Origin: Ectobius pallidus | Taxonomy: Eukaryota > Arthropoda > Insecta > Blattodea > Ectobiidae | Length of the DNA stretch: 64,000 nt | Direction: 5' to 3' | Assembly: GCA_964059195.1 (NCBI GenBank) | Contig: CAXKWD010000006.1 | Span: forward strand, 16,764,129 to 16,828,128 | Shown here: piece by piece, positions 9,904 through 21,952 of the stretch | How the letters are laid out: each line of letters starts with the position of its first letter | Position numbering within the stretch: position 1 is the stretch's first letter | Notes under the pieces: generated by a model | What the model saw: only the letters and a program-made list of their open reading frames with translations | Databases searched by the model: none | What the model was told of the DNA's origin: nothing | Made by a program: the position numbers and the translations under genes

Positions 9904-12566
9904 TGTAACGCTGTTTAAAATTGCCGCGATTCCATCCCCTCCGCCTACACTCTCTCTCTGACTTAAGTAGTGCACGATTTCGCCGCTTCATACCGAGCCG
10001 TAGTGGTGAGCTTGGTTCTTGCAGTGAACCAGACTGTGTTTGGCATCTGCCTAGTTTGTGTGGGAGCTGCGAGGATGAGTCGGCCTCTCCGGTTTTCTGT
10101 GTGAGTAGCGAGGTCGTCACTACTTATTATGTAAAACTAATTTCAAGTGCCTTCAGCACATTATGCCTGAATTCATATTTTGCTGTTAATATAACTTAGG
10201 CAGGAAAGGACATGGAAAAGATTTATTATCAGAGTTAGTTAACTTGAAGTCCTTATAGTCATGGACCGTTTGGATATGGAACAAGTTTTGTATCAAGTTA
10301 ATTATTGCTAGGCATCATGAAAATGGTCATGTTGGAATGTGTCCTGTCTGAGATCAGTAACCCTGTAGTGTTCGATGCCCGTAGTTCATGAGCTTCTAGT
10401 TTAACACAAGGAATTATTTCATACATTTTCTAAATACCCATATTTTGTGAAATTATTGTCTGAAGTTTCTCTGATAGAAATATTAGCATTTCCATTTCAT
10501 AAATCTTTGTTTAAAGAATTTCTCTAGTGGGCGTATCGTCGCCATTTGCTTACCCCGTTGCATCTTGGGTAGATCTGGTAACGTAATTGCTGGCCCAGAT
10601 GATATATTTATATTATTCTTTAACTTGGATTTTCATTGTCTCAAGTTTAATGTTAAATCTCTCTTCGCTATATGAATAAATTTAACTAACCTGTTAATTG
10701 TATTGCATTTCTTAACTTGTGATATTGCCTGTAAAAATTGTATTGCTTATAAATTCTACTTGCTCCCCTCTTTAGCGAGAATATTTCAGAAAGATATTAG
10801 CACTCAGATGTTTGAATTTTGTATAGTGTTATAGATTTTCATGTAAATTATTTTTCAGCTACTTATGAGGCGTAGTTATTTAATATATTGTTCTGGTCCA
10901 TATAGTTACTCCACGTAATATATTTTCTGGTTGCAGGTTAAATATTGTGTAGCTAATTTACATAATTATGTGGAACATTCAGGGGCGTTCAAAGTTCACC
11001 ATGCTAGGTCATGCCAGAGATTGCTTGTATATTTATGGACATTAGCCTCACTTCTTGTATAGTGATACACACCAGGTAGATCCCCCCTTTATATTCCTTT
11101 TTTTGAGATCTTGCAATTATTAAAATTTTCTCTTTTTTTACAAGGTAGTTTCTTCCCATCTTGCATTGCTATCAAAGTATACGATTAGTTTCTGTACAAG
11201 TAGTTCTGCCCTTTTTTTTAATAAATAAATATTTTATATTTTCTGCACCATAGTTTCATAAAATTTTCTAGATTATTCTTTCAAGCTATATTGCGTGTAG
11301 CTTGCTTGGTTACATTCCCTGTACCTTTTGTATTTGACATTATTCTGTAATTTGCTAATTTGATTTTTGCATTTATAGTTTTTGGCTATTTGCAGGCTGA
11401 TTTTCTTAACTTACCTTGTCCAGTTCTTTGCTTTTCTTTACATAATTATTCTCTAATATTATATTTCTTTTTCAAATGTAAATTCCTGTTTATTTAGTGG
11501 TGCAGTGATATTTAATTACACTCGGGTTCTAGATTTTTCTTACCGTTTTTCTTCTTATTATTATTCCAAATTATTATCTTTTCTATTGCAAATTAGGTAA
11601 ACCAAATTATTGTTCTTGAATAGTATTTCTTAAGCAAATTCTAAATAAATTCTCAGTTTGACTTCCCCCCCCCCTTGTATATTCTAAAATACTTTAAAAT
11701 ATATTACCTACTATTGGCTATTGGGTAGGCCTAATTATAGTTCACGAGTAAATTTTCCTAAAGTGATTTCTAGTCTATTTGTGTATTCTAAAATACTTTG
11801 AAATATTCCCTACTATTGGCAATTAGGTAGGCCTAATTAGAATTTATCTGGAAATTTCCTTAATGTAAATTGTACATAGTTGTGAACTTTGATTTTCTTT
11901 CTGGTATTCTAAATATTCTAAATTAGTCCGCCTGGCATTGAACTTAGATAGGCCTAATCATTATTGGTGATCCACTCATATTTATTCAATGTATACCAAC
12001 CTAACCTTTGGAGTTTATGTGATTTGCCATTTAGAATTATTCTTGGTATTTGCCTGAGCCTTGTTACCTGAAAGATATCTTAATAATTAGAGATGTTGGT
12101 CATTTAATAATGAATTTCTAGTCATTTATATTTAATATTATTTATTCAGGTAAACTTTATATTGTACATTTGTTAAATTATACATTAAATCTCATTGTTG
12201 GAATTTTGGGAATTTATGCTCAAGTGCGATTGCCCTCTTGCTCTCCCTTCCTTCTTAACCTGTATTGGAGATGTATCTTCGGCCTTGCTGGGAATTGTCC
12301 ACATGCTTTTCCAAGTTATATTAAAGTGAGATATTATTATGGAAGTTTTTGGTACCTGTGAAAAAGCATCAGTTATTACATAATGTATATATATGATATA
12401 TCATATTAATTCCCTTTAGTAGGAGTCACTTCATTTAACCAAGTAACCCCTTTCATTAAACTATTCTAATTATTTATTAAATTCTGTTATAATTATTAAC
12501 TCTAGCAACATTTCATTCTTAAACAACTTACAATTAAATCATAACCTAAAAACCACATTCGTTGCA
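9904..12566 (+). repeat. 5' LTR
   Basis: This 2,663-bp repeat starts TG and ends CA. By eye it differs from the 3' LTR only at about half a dozen sites: 10032 G/T, a 2-base swap near 10132, one base near 11596, a C-run of 10 versus 9 near 11676, T/C near 11994, and a small change near 12552. That implies a young insertion. It includes AATAAATAAATATTTT near 11220, a possible polyadenylation signal. An internal ~105-bp tandem repeat (11681-11965) carries TAGGCCTA in each unit. Confidence 0.92.
11681..11965. repeat. Tandem repeat inside LTR with TAGGCCTA core
   Basis: Two to three diverged units of about 105 bp each contain TATTCTAAAATACTTT, CTACTATTGGC and GTAGGCCTAATTA (cores at 11726, 11828 and 11949). 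The third unit is the most diverged. The same array is in the 3' LTR (cores at 16262, 16364, 16485). Confidence 0.75.
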
Positions 12567-12584
12567 TGGTAGCGGCTTCTCCAA
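12567..12584 (+). promoter_or_regulatory. Candidate primer binding site
   Basis: TGGTAGCGGCTTCTCC begins at the first base after the 5' LTR. TGG at this position pairs with the CCA end of a tRNA, and TGGTAGCG resembles the complement of initiator-Met acceptor ends. The match beyond about nine bases is not established. Confidence 0.5.
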
Positions 12585-14428
12585 TTCAGGCGAGGGAGGA
12601 GAGTATATATGTTCCACATATATTACGTTTATTGGTTATTTTTCATTCTGCCATTTGTCCAAATTCATCATGGCAGTGAATATTTTGTATTGTGGGAAAT
12701 TTTTTTTTGGTGACTCCGCCATGCACCCTATATGCCATTTTTCAGTCACCTTCTTGGTCGAACATCTTAATGATATGTCTGTTAAAAGGTGTCACATTTC
12801 TCAGGTAAAAAAGTGTTAGTTTGGTCTTGTTCCTTATCCAGGGTTTTGTGTAATGTTTAGAATTTAGCTAGTGTAATGTTTTTGATGCACGTGTAATTGT
12901 GGTGCAAATTTCAATTGTCTATGTTTGTTTATCTATTCTTGTCCTTTTCTTCTGTACACGTATTTATGTGTATTATTTGCATATGTAATTGCTTTAAAAG
13001 AATCTTTATTGTGACGATTTCGCTGCTCCTACTTTAGCCGGGGGAGCTGTCTTCTTCCCTCCAGTCTCAATTATTTTAAGGGGCCCCTTATAAAAAAAAA
13101 AGAAAAAGAAATTAAATAATCTAGATTATAAACCCAACAATGTCTATTTAATCAATGAAAACACAGTCTGTTTTATAAGAAACTCAAAAAAAAACTAAGC
13201 CCAAGACAAAACAAAGATAATGAAGTATTATCATGGTTGAAGGTGACCATATTTTAAGAGTGAAGTAAATAAAGAATGTATATTGCATATACCAAGAAAG
13301 TAAAAAAAAATATATATAAATAATAAAAAAAAAAGAACATTTAGAAGACATACTGCAAATCATCTCCAAAATTGGACTCTTTTTTCCAAAAAAAAAAAGG
13401 ACATTACATAGAAGAAAGCATTTGTGCGGCGATATCTATCTCTTTATTTGGACATTTAAGAGATAAATTCATCAGTGATCTTTTCAAGCTTCCATGCATA
13501 CTGAACCTATTTATCCATCAACACTCCTGTTTAGACACTTTATAATTGTGGGTCGTACTAGTCCCCCTCCCACTGTGGTAGTGTGTGTGTTGGACTCTAC
13601 TCACCATTTTCAACATTTTGTTTCATGTCTGAGACTACTCTATGAAGATATCACCGACATGGTCAGTGTGATGCTGCGGAGCTCCTGTTGGCCTGCTCTG
13701 GGGTATTATGCGCAGTACCTCAGATCTTTGGATTTTTCGCCTGACTCATGGGGCGACGGCCCTAACTTGTATTTTGTCATCCGACATGGGTGGCCGGAGT
13801 CATGAGCCACTTATTCTTCCAGCAGTCTTCTTTCTTCGAGCCCGCTCCATCTTCTGCTATGAAATATGTAACACACTTCTCATCGACTCATCGCATCTTT
13901 TCTTCACTCAAGAATGGACCTTGTAGTGATTTGGTGATGCGTGCGCCTAATCTGGATATTGGCGACGATCTGTTGTGAGTGTTTATGAGATCTTCACTTA
14001 AATATATATGGTAATTCTCGGTGAGTGGTAAATATTGGGCTTAAGGCATGTGTCTATTGCCGGCCGCAGTATTATTCTGTCTCAGAAAAATGCAGAAAAA
14101 TTCTACATAAAATGTGAGTAAGTTTTGGTATATTACATCATGGTATTGTGCCTTCGTTTGATTCAGTCAAAGACATTCAAGAGAACTTACACATCAAGAT
14201 ATGAACTTTTTCAAAAAAAAAATATTTACTTCAAAATTTCTTGTTTGATTTAAAGACTATCAGTCATTATGAACTGTACTAGGGTAAGATTAATTGTGTT
14301 CTGATAACAGGGTCTAAATGGTTCTACTACTGTATTTCTTGTATGAATTTTGGGGGTTACATGTGTTTGTGGGTTTTCTAACTGATTTGATATAAAAAAA
14401 AAATCTTGCAATTTTTTTTGGTGTAGTC
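12585..14428 (+). other. Non-coding interior of the LTR element
   Basis: No retroviral-type domain is found. The longest plus-strand frame (13494-13805, 103 codons) has no recognisable motif and overlaps two others. A-rich runs lie at 13090-13110 and 13180-13400. Confidence 0.6.
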
Positions 14429-14440
14429 AGAGGGGAGGGC
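14429..14440 (+). promoter_or_regulatory. Polypurine tract
   Basis: AGAGGGGAGGGC lies directly against the TGTAACG start of the 3' LTR, the position where plus-strand synthesis is primed in LTR retrotransposons. Confidence 0.8.
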
Positions 14441-17103
14441 TGTAACGCTGTTTAAAATTGCCGCGATTCCATCCCCTCCGCCTACACTCTCTCTCTGACT
14501 TAAGTAGTGCACGATTTCGCCGCTTCATACCGAGCCGTAGTGGTGAGCTTGGTTCTTGCAGTGAACCATACTGTGTTTGGCATCTGCCTAGTTTGTGTGG
14601 GAGCTGCGAGGATGAGTCGGCCTCTCCGGTTTTCTGTGTGAGTAGCGAGGTCGTCACTACTTATTATGATAAACTAATTTCAAGTGCCTTCAGCACATTA
14701 TGCCTGAATTCATATTTTGCTGTTAATATAACTTAGGCAGGAAAGGACATGGAAAAGATTTATTATCAGAGTTAGTTAACTTGAAGTCCTTATAGTCATG
14801 GACCGTTTGGATATGGAACAAGTTTTGTATCAAGTTAATTATTGCTAGGCATCATGAAAATGGTCATGTTGGAATGTGTCCTGTCTGAGATCAGTAACCC
14901 TGTAGTGTTCGATGCCCGTAGTTCATGAGCTTCTAGTTTAACACAAGGAATTATTTCATACATTTTCTAAATACCCATATTTTGTGAAATTATTGTCTGA
15001 AGTTTCTCTGATAGAAATATTAGCATTTCCATTTCATAAATCTTTGTTTAAAGAATTTCTCTAGTGGGCGTATCGTCGCCATTTGCTTACCCCGTTGCAT
15101 CTTGGGTAGATCTGGTAACGTAATTGCTGGCCCAGATGATATATTTATATTATTCTTTAACTTGGATTTTCATTGTCTCAAGTTTAATGTTAAATCTCTC
15201 TTCGCTATATGAATAAATTTAACTAACCTGTTAATTGTATTGCATTTCTTAACTTGTGATATTGCCTGTAAAAATTGTATTGCTTATAAATTCTACTTGC
15301 TCCCCTCTTTAGCGAGAATATTTCAGAAAGATATTAGCACTCAGATGTTTGAATTTTGTATAGTGTTATAGATTTTCATGTAAATTATTTTTCAGCTACT
15401 TATGAGGCGTAGTTATTTAATATATTGTTCTGGTCCATATAGTTACTCCACGTAATATATTTTCTGGTTGCAGGTTAAATATTGTGTAGCTAATTTACAT
15501 AATTATGTGGAACATTCAGGGGCGTTCAAAGTTCACCATGCTAGGTCATGCCAGAGATTGCTTGTATATTTATGGACATTAGCCTCACTTCTTGTATAGT
15601 GATACACACCAGGTAGATCCCCCCTTTATATTCCTTTTTTTGAGATCTTGCAATTATTAAAATTTTCTCTTTTTTTACAAGGTAGTTTCTTCCCATCTTG
15701 CATTGCTATCAAAGTATACGATTAGTTTCTGTACAAGTAGTTCTGCCCTTTTTTTTAATAAATAAATATTTTATATTTTCTGCACCATAGTTTCATAAAA
15801 TTTTCTAGATTATTCTTTCAAGCTATATTGCGTGTAGCTTGCTTGGTTACATTCCCTGTACCTTTTGTATTTGACATTATTCTGTAATTTGCTAATTTGA
15901 TTTTTGCATTTATAGTTTTTGGCTATTTGCAGGCTGATTTTCTTAACTTACCTTGTCCAGTTCTTTGCTTTTCTTTACATAATTATTCTCTAATATTATA
16001 TTTCTTTTTCAAATGTAAATTCCTGTTTATTTAGTGGTGCAGTGATATTTAATTACACTCGGGTTCTAGATTTTTCTTACCGTTTTTCTTCTTATTATTA
16101 TTCCAAATTATTATCTTTTCTATTGCAAAATAGGTAAACCAAATTATTGTTCTTGAATAGTATTTCTTAAGCAAATTCTAAATAAATTCTCAGTTTGACT
16201 TCCCCCCCCCTTGTATATTCTAAAATACTTTAAAATATATTACCTACTATTGGCTATTGGGTAGGCCTAATTATAGTTCACGAGTAAATTTTCCTAAAGT
16301 GATTTCTAGTCTATTTGTGTATTCTAAAATACTTTGAAATATTCCCTACTATTGGCAATTAGGTAGGCCTAATTAGAATTTATCTGGAAATTTCCTTAAT
16401 GTAAATTGTACATAGTTGTGAACTTTGATTTTCTTTCTGGTATTCTAAATATTCTAAATTAGTCCGCCTGGCATTGAACTTAGATAGGCCTAATCATTAT
16501 TGGTGATCCACTCATATTTATTCAATGTACACCAACCTAACCTTTGGAGTTTATGTGATTTGCCATTTAGAATTATTCTTGGTATTTGCCTGAGCCTTGT
16601 TACCTGAAAGATATCTTAATAATTAGAGATGTTGGTCATTTAATAATGAATTTCTAGTCATTTATATTTAATATTATTTATTCAGGTAAACTTTATATTG
16701 TACATTTGTTAAATTATACATTAAATCTCATTGTTGGAATTTTGGGAATTTATGCTCAAGTGCGATTGCCCTCTTGCTCTCCCTTCCTTCTTAACCTGTA
16801 TTGGAGATGTATCTTCGGCCTTGCTGGGAATTGTCCACATGCTTTTCCAAGTTATATTAAAGTGAGATATTATTATGGAAGTTTTTGGTACCTGTGAAAA
16901 AGCATCAGTTATTACATAATGTATATATATGATATATCATATTAATTCCCTTTAGTAGGAGTCACTTCATTTAACCAAGTAACCCCTTTCATTAAACTAT
17001 TCTAATTATTTATTAAATTCTGTTATAATTATTAACTCTAGCAACATTTCATTCTTAAACAACTTACAATTAAATCATAACCTAAAAGTCAACATTCGTT
17101 GCA
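14441..17103 (+). repeat. 3' LTR
   Basis: Same length (2,663 bp) and near-identical sequence to the 5' LTR. It ends CATTCGTTGCA and is followed by GTGT, the duplicated target. Confidence 0.92.
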
Positions 17104-17258
17104 GTGTTTCTCAGAGGGCCTAGAGAAGTCTCACTTGCGTGGCATAAGTATGTACAGCTTAATGAAGACTTTGCTGAGAAAGTGGTTACATCTGCCAAGA
17201 CATAGAGGTCTTAGTGAATGTAAAAAAATAAAGTGTAAATCAATATGGAACGCCCCAC
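17104..17258 (+). mobile_element. Mariner relic, right half
   Basis: This is the inverted copy of 9371-9522. Read on the minus strand from 17256 it starts GGGGCGTTCCATATTG and ends CCCTCTGAGAAAC, with about 10% scattered differences from the left arm. The outermost bases (CACCACAGG) have decayed relative to the left end. Confidence 0.8.
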
Positions 17259-17828
17259 CACAGGTTGTCAGAAATTCCCTCACCTTTCTCTTCAATATTC
17301 TAGGTTATAAGTTTCAAGATATAGTCATGTTTTTGTTTCATTTAGTTTTGTATACTAGAATAAACTGAAAACGAGCACTTTGCTCCTTCGGGTAATTAAC
17401 TACTGTATATCAAATAATATATTTTATGTAAAAAAGTAAATTATAAATGTAGGCCTAATAGTGTTAAGCATTTACCACCTTATTCCCACAATAAAATACA
17501 TAGTAGAGCATTGTGCAGTTTTAGGCACACGACACTAGTATATTATTGTATATACTGTAATTGTATAACACCACAATAACTCAGAATTTTATATACAAGT
17601 TACAAAGAATATGGTTCAAGTAGAAAGCGTGTGTTCATATTAACTTAGCCGATATCAATATATAAAGACACCATTACAATTGTGATTTACGAGACTTTAG
17701 AAAGTTAAAACACTAGTAAAGATGGAACATAAACAGAATATAAATTAAAATAGAGGTAAAATTGGTGTAAAATCAATACATATTCTTGTTGGTGTCTTTT
17801 TACTGTAAAATATAAAAAGGTAAAATGA
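17259..17828. other. No recognisable feature
   Basis: AT-rich spacer. It contains one TAGGCCTA (17450) and nothing else that I recognise. Confidence 0.4.
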
Positions 17829-17830
17829 TT

Positions 17831-18040
17831 CCTATGCAGGCCATGAAGGCCTAGAGGGTTCCAGGAGGTTGAGGCTCCCAGAATTTGGACATGTGGAATG
17901 TGAAGGTGGTAAGGTTCTCAGCCTTACGCCTTTACCCCTAGGATTGCTCCTGGTCTCATTTCTGTTAGAGGCTGAGTCGACCCCAGGGGCATAGGGCCAC
18001 CAGAAGGATTAAGCCAATTGAAAAACTCCAACGACCTCAT
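17831..18040 (-). mobile_element. SINE copy lacking its tRNA-like head
   Basis: It shares GGTTCCAGGAGGTTGAGGCTC, GGTGGTAAGGTT, GCCTTACGC, GATTGCTCCTGGT, TTCTGTTAGAGGCTGAGTCG and AGAAGGATTA blocks with the fuller SINE at 44479-44766. The part corresponding to the tRNA-derived promoter (A and B boxes) is missing, so it is 5'-truncated on the minus strand. Confidence 0.75.
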
Positions 18041-18560
18041 TGGGAATACTATAAAGTATCTCGTACCAAACTAACGGGAAATGTATTTCGGCTCATGATT
18101 AATACATCTTCAGTAATGACACTAACTACCACATTTACGCTGACGATTTACAGCTGTATAAACATACACGACCTGACAGAATTAACATGGCTATAAATGA
18201 AATTAACAACGATCTTGAAACAATAACTAATTGGGCAAGACACTCTAAACTTACAATTAATGCAGGAAAATCTCAGGTGATCTTAATGGAGCATCGTAAT
18301 TTGTTGAAAAATGTCAAAGAGGAAAATTGACACCCGTCAAATTAAACGGAAGCATTGTTCCATTTAGTCCGCATGTAAAAAAATCTCGGCTTTCATTTTG
18401 ACAGTAATTTAAATTGGAACATCCATATAAAAGAAATTTGCAAAAAAATATACTCTATATATTTCACGCTCTCCATCGATTAAAAAACTTTCTACCTTCT
18501 TCTCTAAAGAAAACACTCGTATCAACACTCATAATGCCTCATTTCGATTACTGTGATATT

Positions 18561-19368
18561 TAGGGACCGGATTCTTAGGTTTTTACCTATTTTTTTCCTT
18601 ACTTCCAAAACAAAAAGCGCTTATACACTTTTTCGGATTATGTCCATAGGATTCACCCACATTAATTCTATAGCACCTAAAAATACCTAAATGGGGTATA
18701 AAAACCTAAATATACCTAAACGGGATATATAACCTAAAATATGTAATTTAGGCTACTTTTTTTTTTTTTGTCACTTGAGAAATCGATATTTTGCGACAAG
18801 ACAATAATTTTTGTCGGGTTGAAATTAATGTCACCAGCGTTTCGTTCAACCCATTGTCGTCTAGAATGGACAGTATCAAGAGAGGAAGTAGTACCGGCGT
18901 ATTCCTTTTAAAATATTCTAGTGTCCAATTAACTTGGGAACCTGCCGCAATTGCTTTGATGAAATTCACACCTATGACGTCATGTGAGGTTGAAAGGACA
19001 TCTTCTGCCTTCCAATGTATTCTAAGATAACAGGAAGAACTTCACAGTTGAGAATCTTGAAAGATATTTAGTGATATACTGTAACCAGGAAATGTGAGGC
19101 AATCTTATTTTCAATGCTTCTTTTGATTGTTTATTCTTTCTTTCTTGTATAATATTGTCCTAAAGCAAGTTTACACAAATTTAAGTCTATTTTGTTAAGT
19201 TAAACTATACAAGTATTATGTATTGCATCCTATATAGCACATTCAAATTCATTAAACCAATTATTCTACCCAAAAACGATATTTTGGACAAAAAACCTAA
19301 AAAAAAACTATTTCACCTAATGGAAAACCTAAAACAGCGTTTTTAAAAACCTAAAAATCCGGTCCCTA
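18561..19368 (+). mobile_element. Non-autonomous hAT transposon inside the LINE
   Basis: The ends TAGGGACCGGATT and AATCCGGTCCCTA are inverted repeats. The 8-bp target duplication GTGATATT (18553-18560, 19369-19376) is perfect, and 8 bp is the hAT hallmark. Both subterminal regions carry clusters of CCTAAA (about five near 18670-18740, five near 19298-19355), resembling hAT transposase-binding repeats. The interior keeps only a transposase tail. The interrupted LINE frame continues exactly across the duplication. Confidence 0.92.
18791..19030 (+). pseudogene. hAT transposase C-terminal remnant
   Basis: The 79-codon frame ends ...MKFTPMTSCEVERTSSAFQCILR. In hAT transposases this C-terminal dimerisation region typically reads P-x-T-S-C-x-V-E-R-S-F-S. 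A further in-frame continuation after the stop (roughly 19030-19080) is also reminiscent. The catalytic core (DDE) and zinc finger are absent, so this is an internally deleted copy. Confidence 0.75.
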
Positions 19369-20126
19369 GTGATATTCTACTAAGCGACCTGAGCTTCAAA
19401 CTAGGACAAAGACTACAACGTGTTCATAATGCTTGCGTTCGCTACATTTGTGGTATTCGTAAGTCAGATCATATTACGCCAGCATTTGAAACATTGGCAT
19501 GGTTTCACTTGGACGACAGAAGAAAATTGCACTCTCTCTGCCTCCTATATCGAATTCTTCACACTTCCTGTCCTCACTATCTGTCATCACGCTTTCAAAC
19601 TCTTTCATCTCATCATAACCTAAACACTCGGTCCAGGTAATATCATATTCTCGCAATACCTAAACATCATACATCTCTTTACTCAACATCGTTTACTACT
19701 TCAGTCATCCGAATGTGGAATTCTTTACCATCTCACATCAAGGACTGCCGGTCACTGTCAACCTTCAGATCGCAGTTAACAGCACATATACGTAGTACTT
19801 AATAATAATGTTTTCAAGTCCTATGTTAATTTCAGTTTCTATCACTTAATGCTTTTATATAACTAAATCATATTTGTAACAATTAATTTCTTTTTTATCA
19901 TTTAATGTATCTTAATGTATCTTAATTATTCAAGTATATATGTTCTAATTTTTTCTTTCTATTTAATGTTCGTTTCTTGTATTCATGTATATCAGTTCTT
20001 TTTAATTTATTTTTAATCATTATTATTGTTAACATTATGTATTTCATGTTTTTGCCCTGGCTGAGTGGTAGAGAAGGCCTTATGGCCTTAACTCCGCCAG
20101 GTTAAATAAATAAATAAATAAATAAA

Positions 20127-21240
20127 TCTTCATTGCTTATTGGCAGCGTGCAGGTCTTGAACGCTGGAGATGAATGTCGGATTGTAATTCCTAGGAGCGA
20201 GCTGAAACAGGAACTTGTGGGGCAGTTTTTACATTGCGTTTTTTATTTCATTGAATGCATGCGAATTGTCCATAACGTGTTTCTCAAAGCTGATTTGAAT
20301 AATTTATGTTGAAATATAATTTGTTTTCCTTTAATCTCTAACTGAATTTTCTACCTGTTTTCCCGGATATCTTGCCACGGTCGTTGCATTTTAATTATGT
20401 AATCGCCACTTTTTCAAATTTGTTCTTTTCTTTGATCTCCATGTTAGCTTGTTTAATTTCTCACATGTCCGTAATTGAAGCCAGCCAAATGGAATGCCGT
20501 CACTCCAAAAACGTATCGTGCTTGTGAAAACTCGTATGGGTTTAAATGGAGTGAAGCGGCGGCGTAACGGATATCGTACTGGTTGAAATGCCATCGCTCC
20601 ACGGCCACAAGGAGACAAGTGGAACGATGGCGCGCTCGTCAAGACGAATCTGTCCATCCAAAGAAGTAGTCCTTGTTGATGCTCCGCGTAGTACACATCT
20701 TCGACTTGGGAATTTATACTTCAATGGTTTCTACCGTTATATGTTCTGTCGTAGATTCCTCGTATCATATGTTACAATGCCAATCGCAGTATTCAATTTA
20801 AACACTAATAAATTGACAGAATTATTATATTGCGTGGATATAATAGTTAGTTCCAGGGTCTCAGCGTCTACAGAAATCTCGTGTTTCTTTCCCGCACATG
20901 TAAAAGTCTTGTCTTTATATTATGTTTCACGTGACCAATAGATCTGATCTAGTAGGCAGTGACCAGAGTGCTCCGAATTCATATGGTCTTACCTACAGCT
21001 ACTCTGGGATTGATGCATGTTCTTGATATGAAAATATTATTTTTCGGGAGCATTCTCAATCTATGTTTCATATCCCCATTTAATGTTTAAAAATATATAT
21101 ATATACAATTAATTTATGAAACAAACCAATCCCCTTTGTAAAGAGATATTAAAATTAGCTTTGGGCTCGTTTTGAGCGAGTATAATAACATTATTATAAC
21201 ATAATTTATATTCATGATAATTAGACTGTATATGCAATAC
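20127..21240. other. No recognisable feature
   Basis: Two overlapping frames (20391-20696 minus, 20588-20941 plus) exist, but neither shows a known domain. There is a short (TA)n at 21091-21106. Confidence 0.4.
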
Positions 21241-21242
21241 CA

Positions 21243-21952
21243 AGAATATGGAATGACCATAAATATAAGTAAAACCAAATATTTGGTCACTAACTCAAGC
21301 ACTGCATTACAATTACTAACGGAGAGAAAATTGAACAGGTGGATGAATTTAAATATTTAGGCACTTTGGTTACTGGGGATGGAATTGGATTAGAAGATAC
21401 TAGAACACGTATTGAACAAGCAAGAAGAGTTTTGGGAGCCTAAAACTCAGTTTGGTGCGATAAAAACATATCTAGAAAAACTAAATTACATATTGGGAAA
21501 GCGTTTGTGTAAACTGTCCTATGCTACAATAGTGAAGCCTGGATACTGAATGCAGAATACAAAAGGAAGATATCAGCAGTACAAATGGATTACTTAAGAA
21601 GAAGTGCAGGAGTCTCAAGAATCCAAAAGATTAGGAATCTAGAGATAAGGAGAAGGATGGAAGCGGATGAGACAGTCCTAGATAGAATTGAAATAAGAGG
21701 TTTAAGATGGTTTGGACATATAAGGAGAATGGATCAACATAGATGGCCGAATAAAATGCTTCAGTGGCAACCACCTGGAAGAGGAAGACGGGGCAGACCG
21801 AGAAGATCCTGGTACCAGAGAATTAAAGAGATCGTTGATGGGAGAGGACTCCAAGAAGAGGACGCCTTGGATCGAGAAAGATGGCGATTAGGAATGGGAA
21901 GGTGGCAATAGCTGCAAAATCCCTACTACTACTACTACTACTACTACTACTA
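21243..21952 (+). pseudogene. LINE reverse-transcriptase 3' end (RTE/craniofacial-like type)
   Basis: The plus strand reads GMTINISKTKYLVTNSS, then VDEFKYLGTLVTGDGI, then a stop. A long open piece (21585-21911) follows with YLRRSAGVSRIQKIRN, RGLRWFGHIRRMDQHRWPNK and GRRGRPRRSWYQRIKEIV. This is the usual C-terminus of the LINE proteins often annotated as craniofacial-development-protein-2-like. It ends in a (CTA)n microsatellite (21928-21952), typical of RTE-type 3' tails. It is 5'-truncated, with stops near 21340, 21441 and 21511. Confidence 0.8.

Larger units (their letters stand above)
9904..17103 (+). mobile_element. Complete non-autonomous LTR retrotransposon (LARD-like)
   Basis: Two near-identical LTRs of 2,663 bp (9904-12566, 14441-17103) begin TGTAACG and end CGTTGCA. 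They flank a 1,874-bp interior (12567-14440). The 4-bp GTGT target duplication lies at 9900-9903 and 17104-17107. A possible primer site, TGGTAGCGGCTTC, starts immediately after the left LTR. A purine tract, AGAGGGGAGGG, abuts the right LTR. No gag, protease, reverse transcriptase, RNase H or integrase motif is visible in the interior or the LTRs. Movement would therefore need proteins from another element. The orientation is set by primer site then purine tract. A 4-bp duplication suits Ty3/gypsy-type integrases, but the lineage is not proven. Confidence 0.92.
18085..20126 (+). mobile_element. LINE (CR1/Jockey-like), interrupted by a hAT element
   Basis: A 5'-truncated non-LTR retrotransposon. 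Reverse-transcriptase motif HIYADDLQLY (YADD at 18136-18147) is followed by the thumb region, NWARHSKLTINAGKSQVILM, and then a block ending MPHFDYCDI. The reading resumes after an 808-bp insertion with LSDLSFKLGQRLQRVHNACV, RYICGIRKSDHITPAFETLA and, near the end, RMWNSLPSHIKDCRSLSTF. Frameshifts are present. The 3' UTR ends with a GGCCTTATGGCC stem, then CCAGG and a (TAAA)n tail at 20103-20126. It encodes the copying enzyme of LINEs but is dead. The clade assignment is approximate. Confidence 0.85.

Noticed and set aside
9921..10199. 92-codon frame duplicated at 14458-14736
   Set aside because: It is duplicated because it lies in both LTRs. It overlaps a minus-strand frame in the same segment and has no motif.
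12170..12361. 63-codon hydrophobic frame identical at 16706-16897
   Set aside because: LTR sequence again. No start context or domain is seen, and identity reflects the young LTR pair.
13494..13805. 103-codon frame in the LTR-element interior as a possible gag remnant
   Set aside because: It has no zinc knuckle or capsid-like motif, and overlapping frames of similar length exist.
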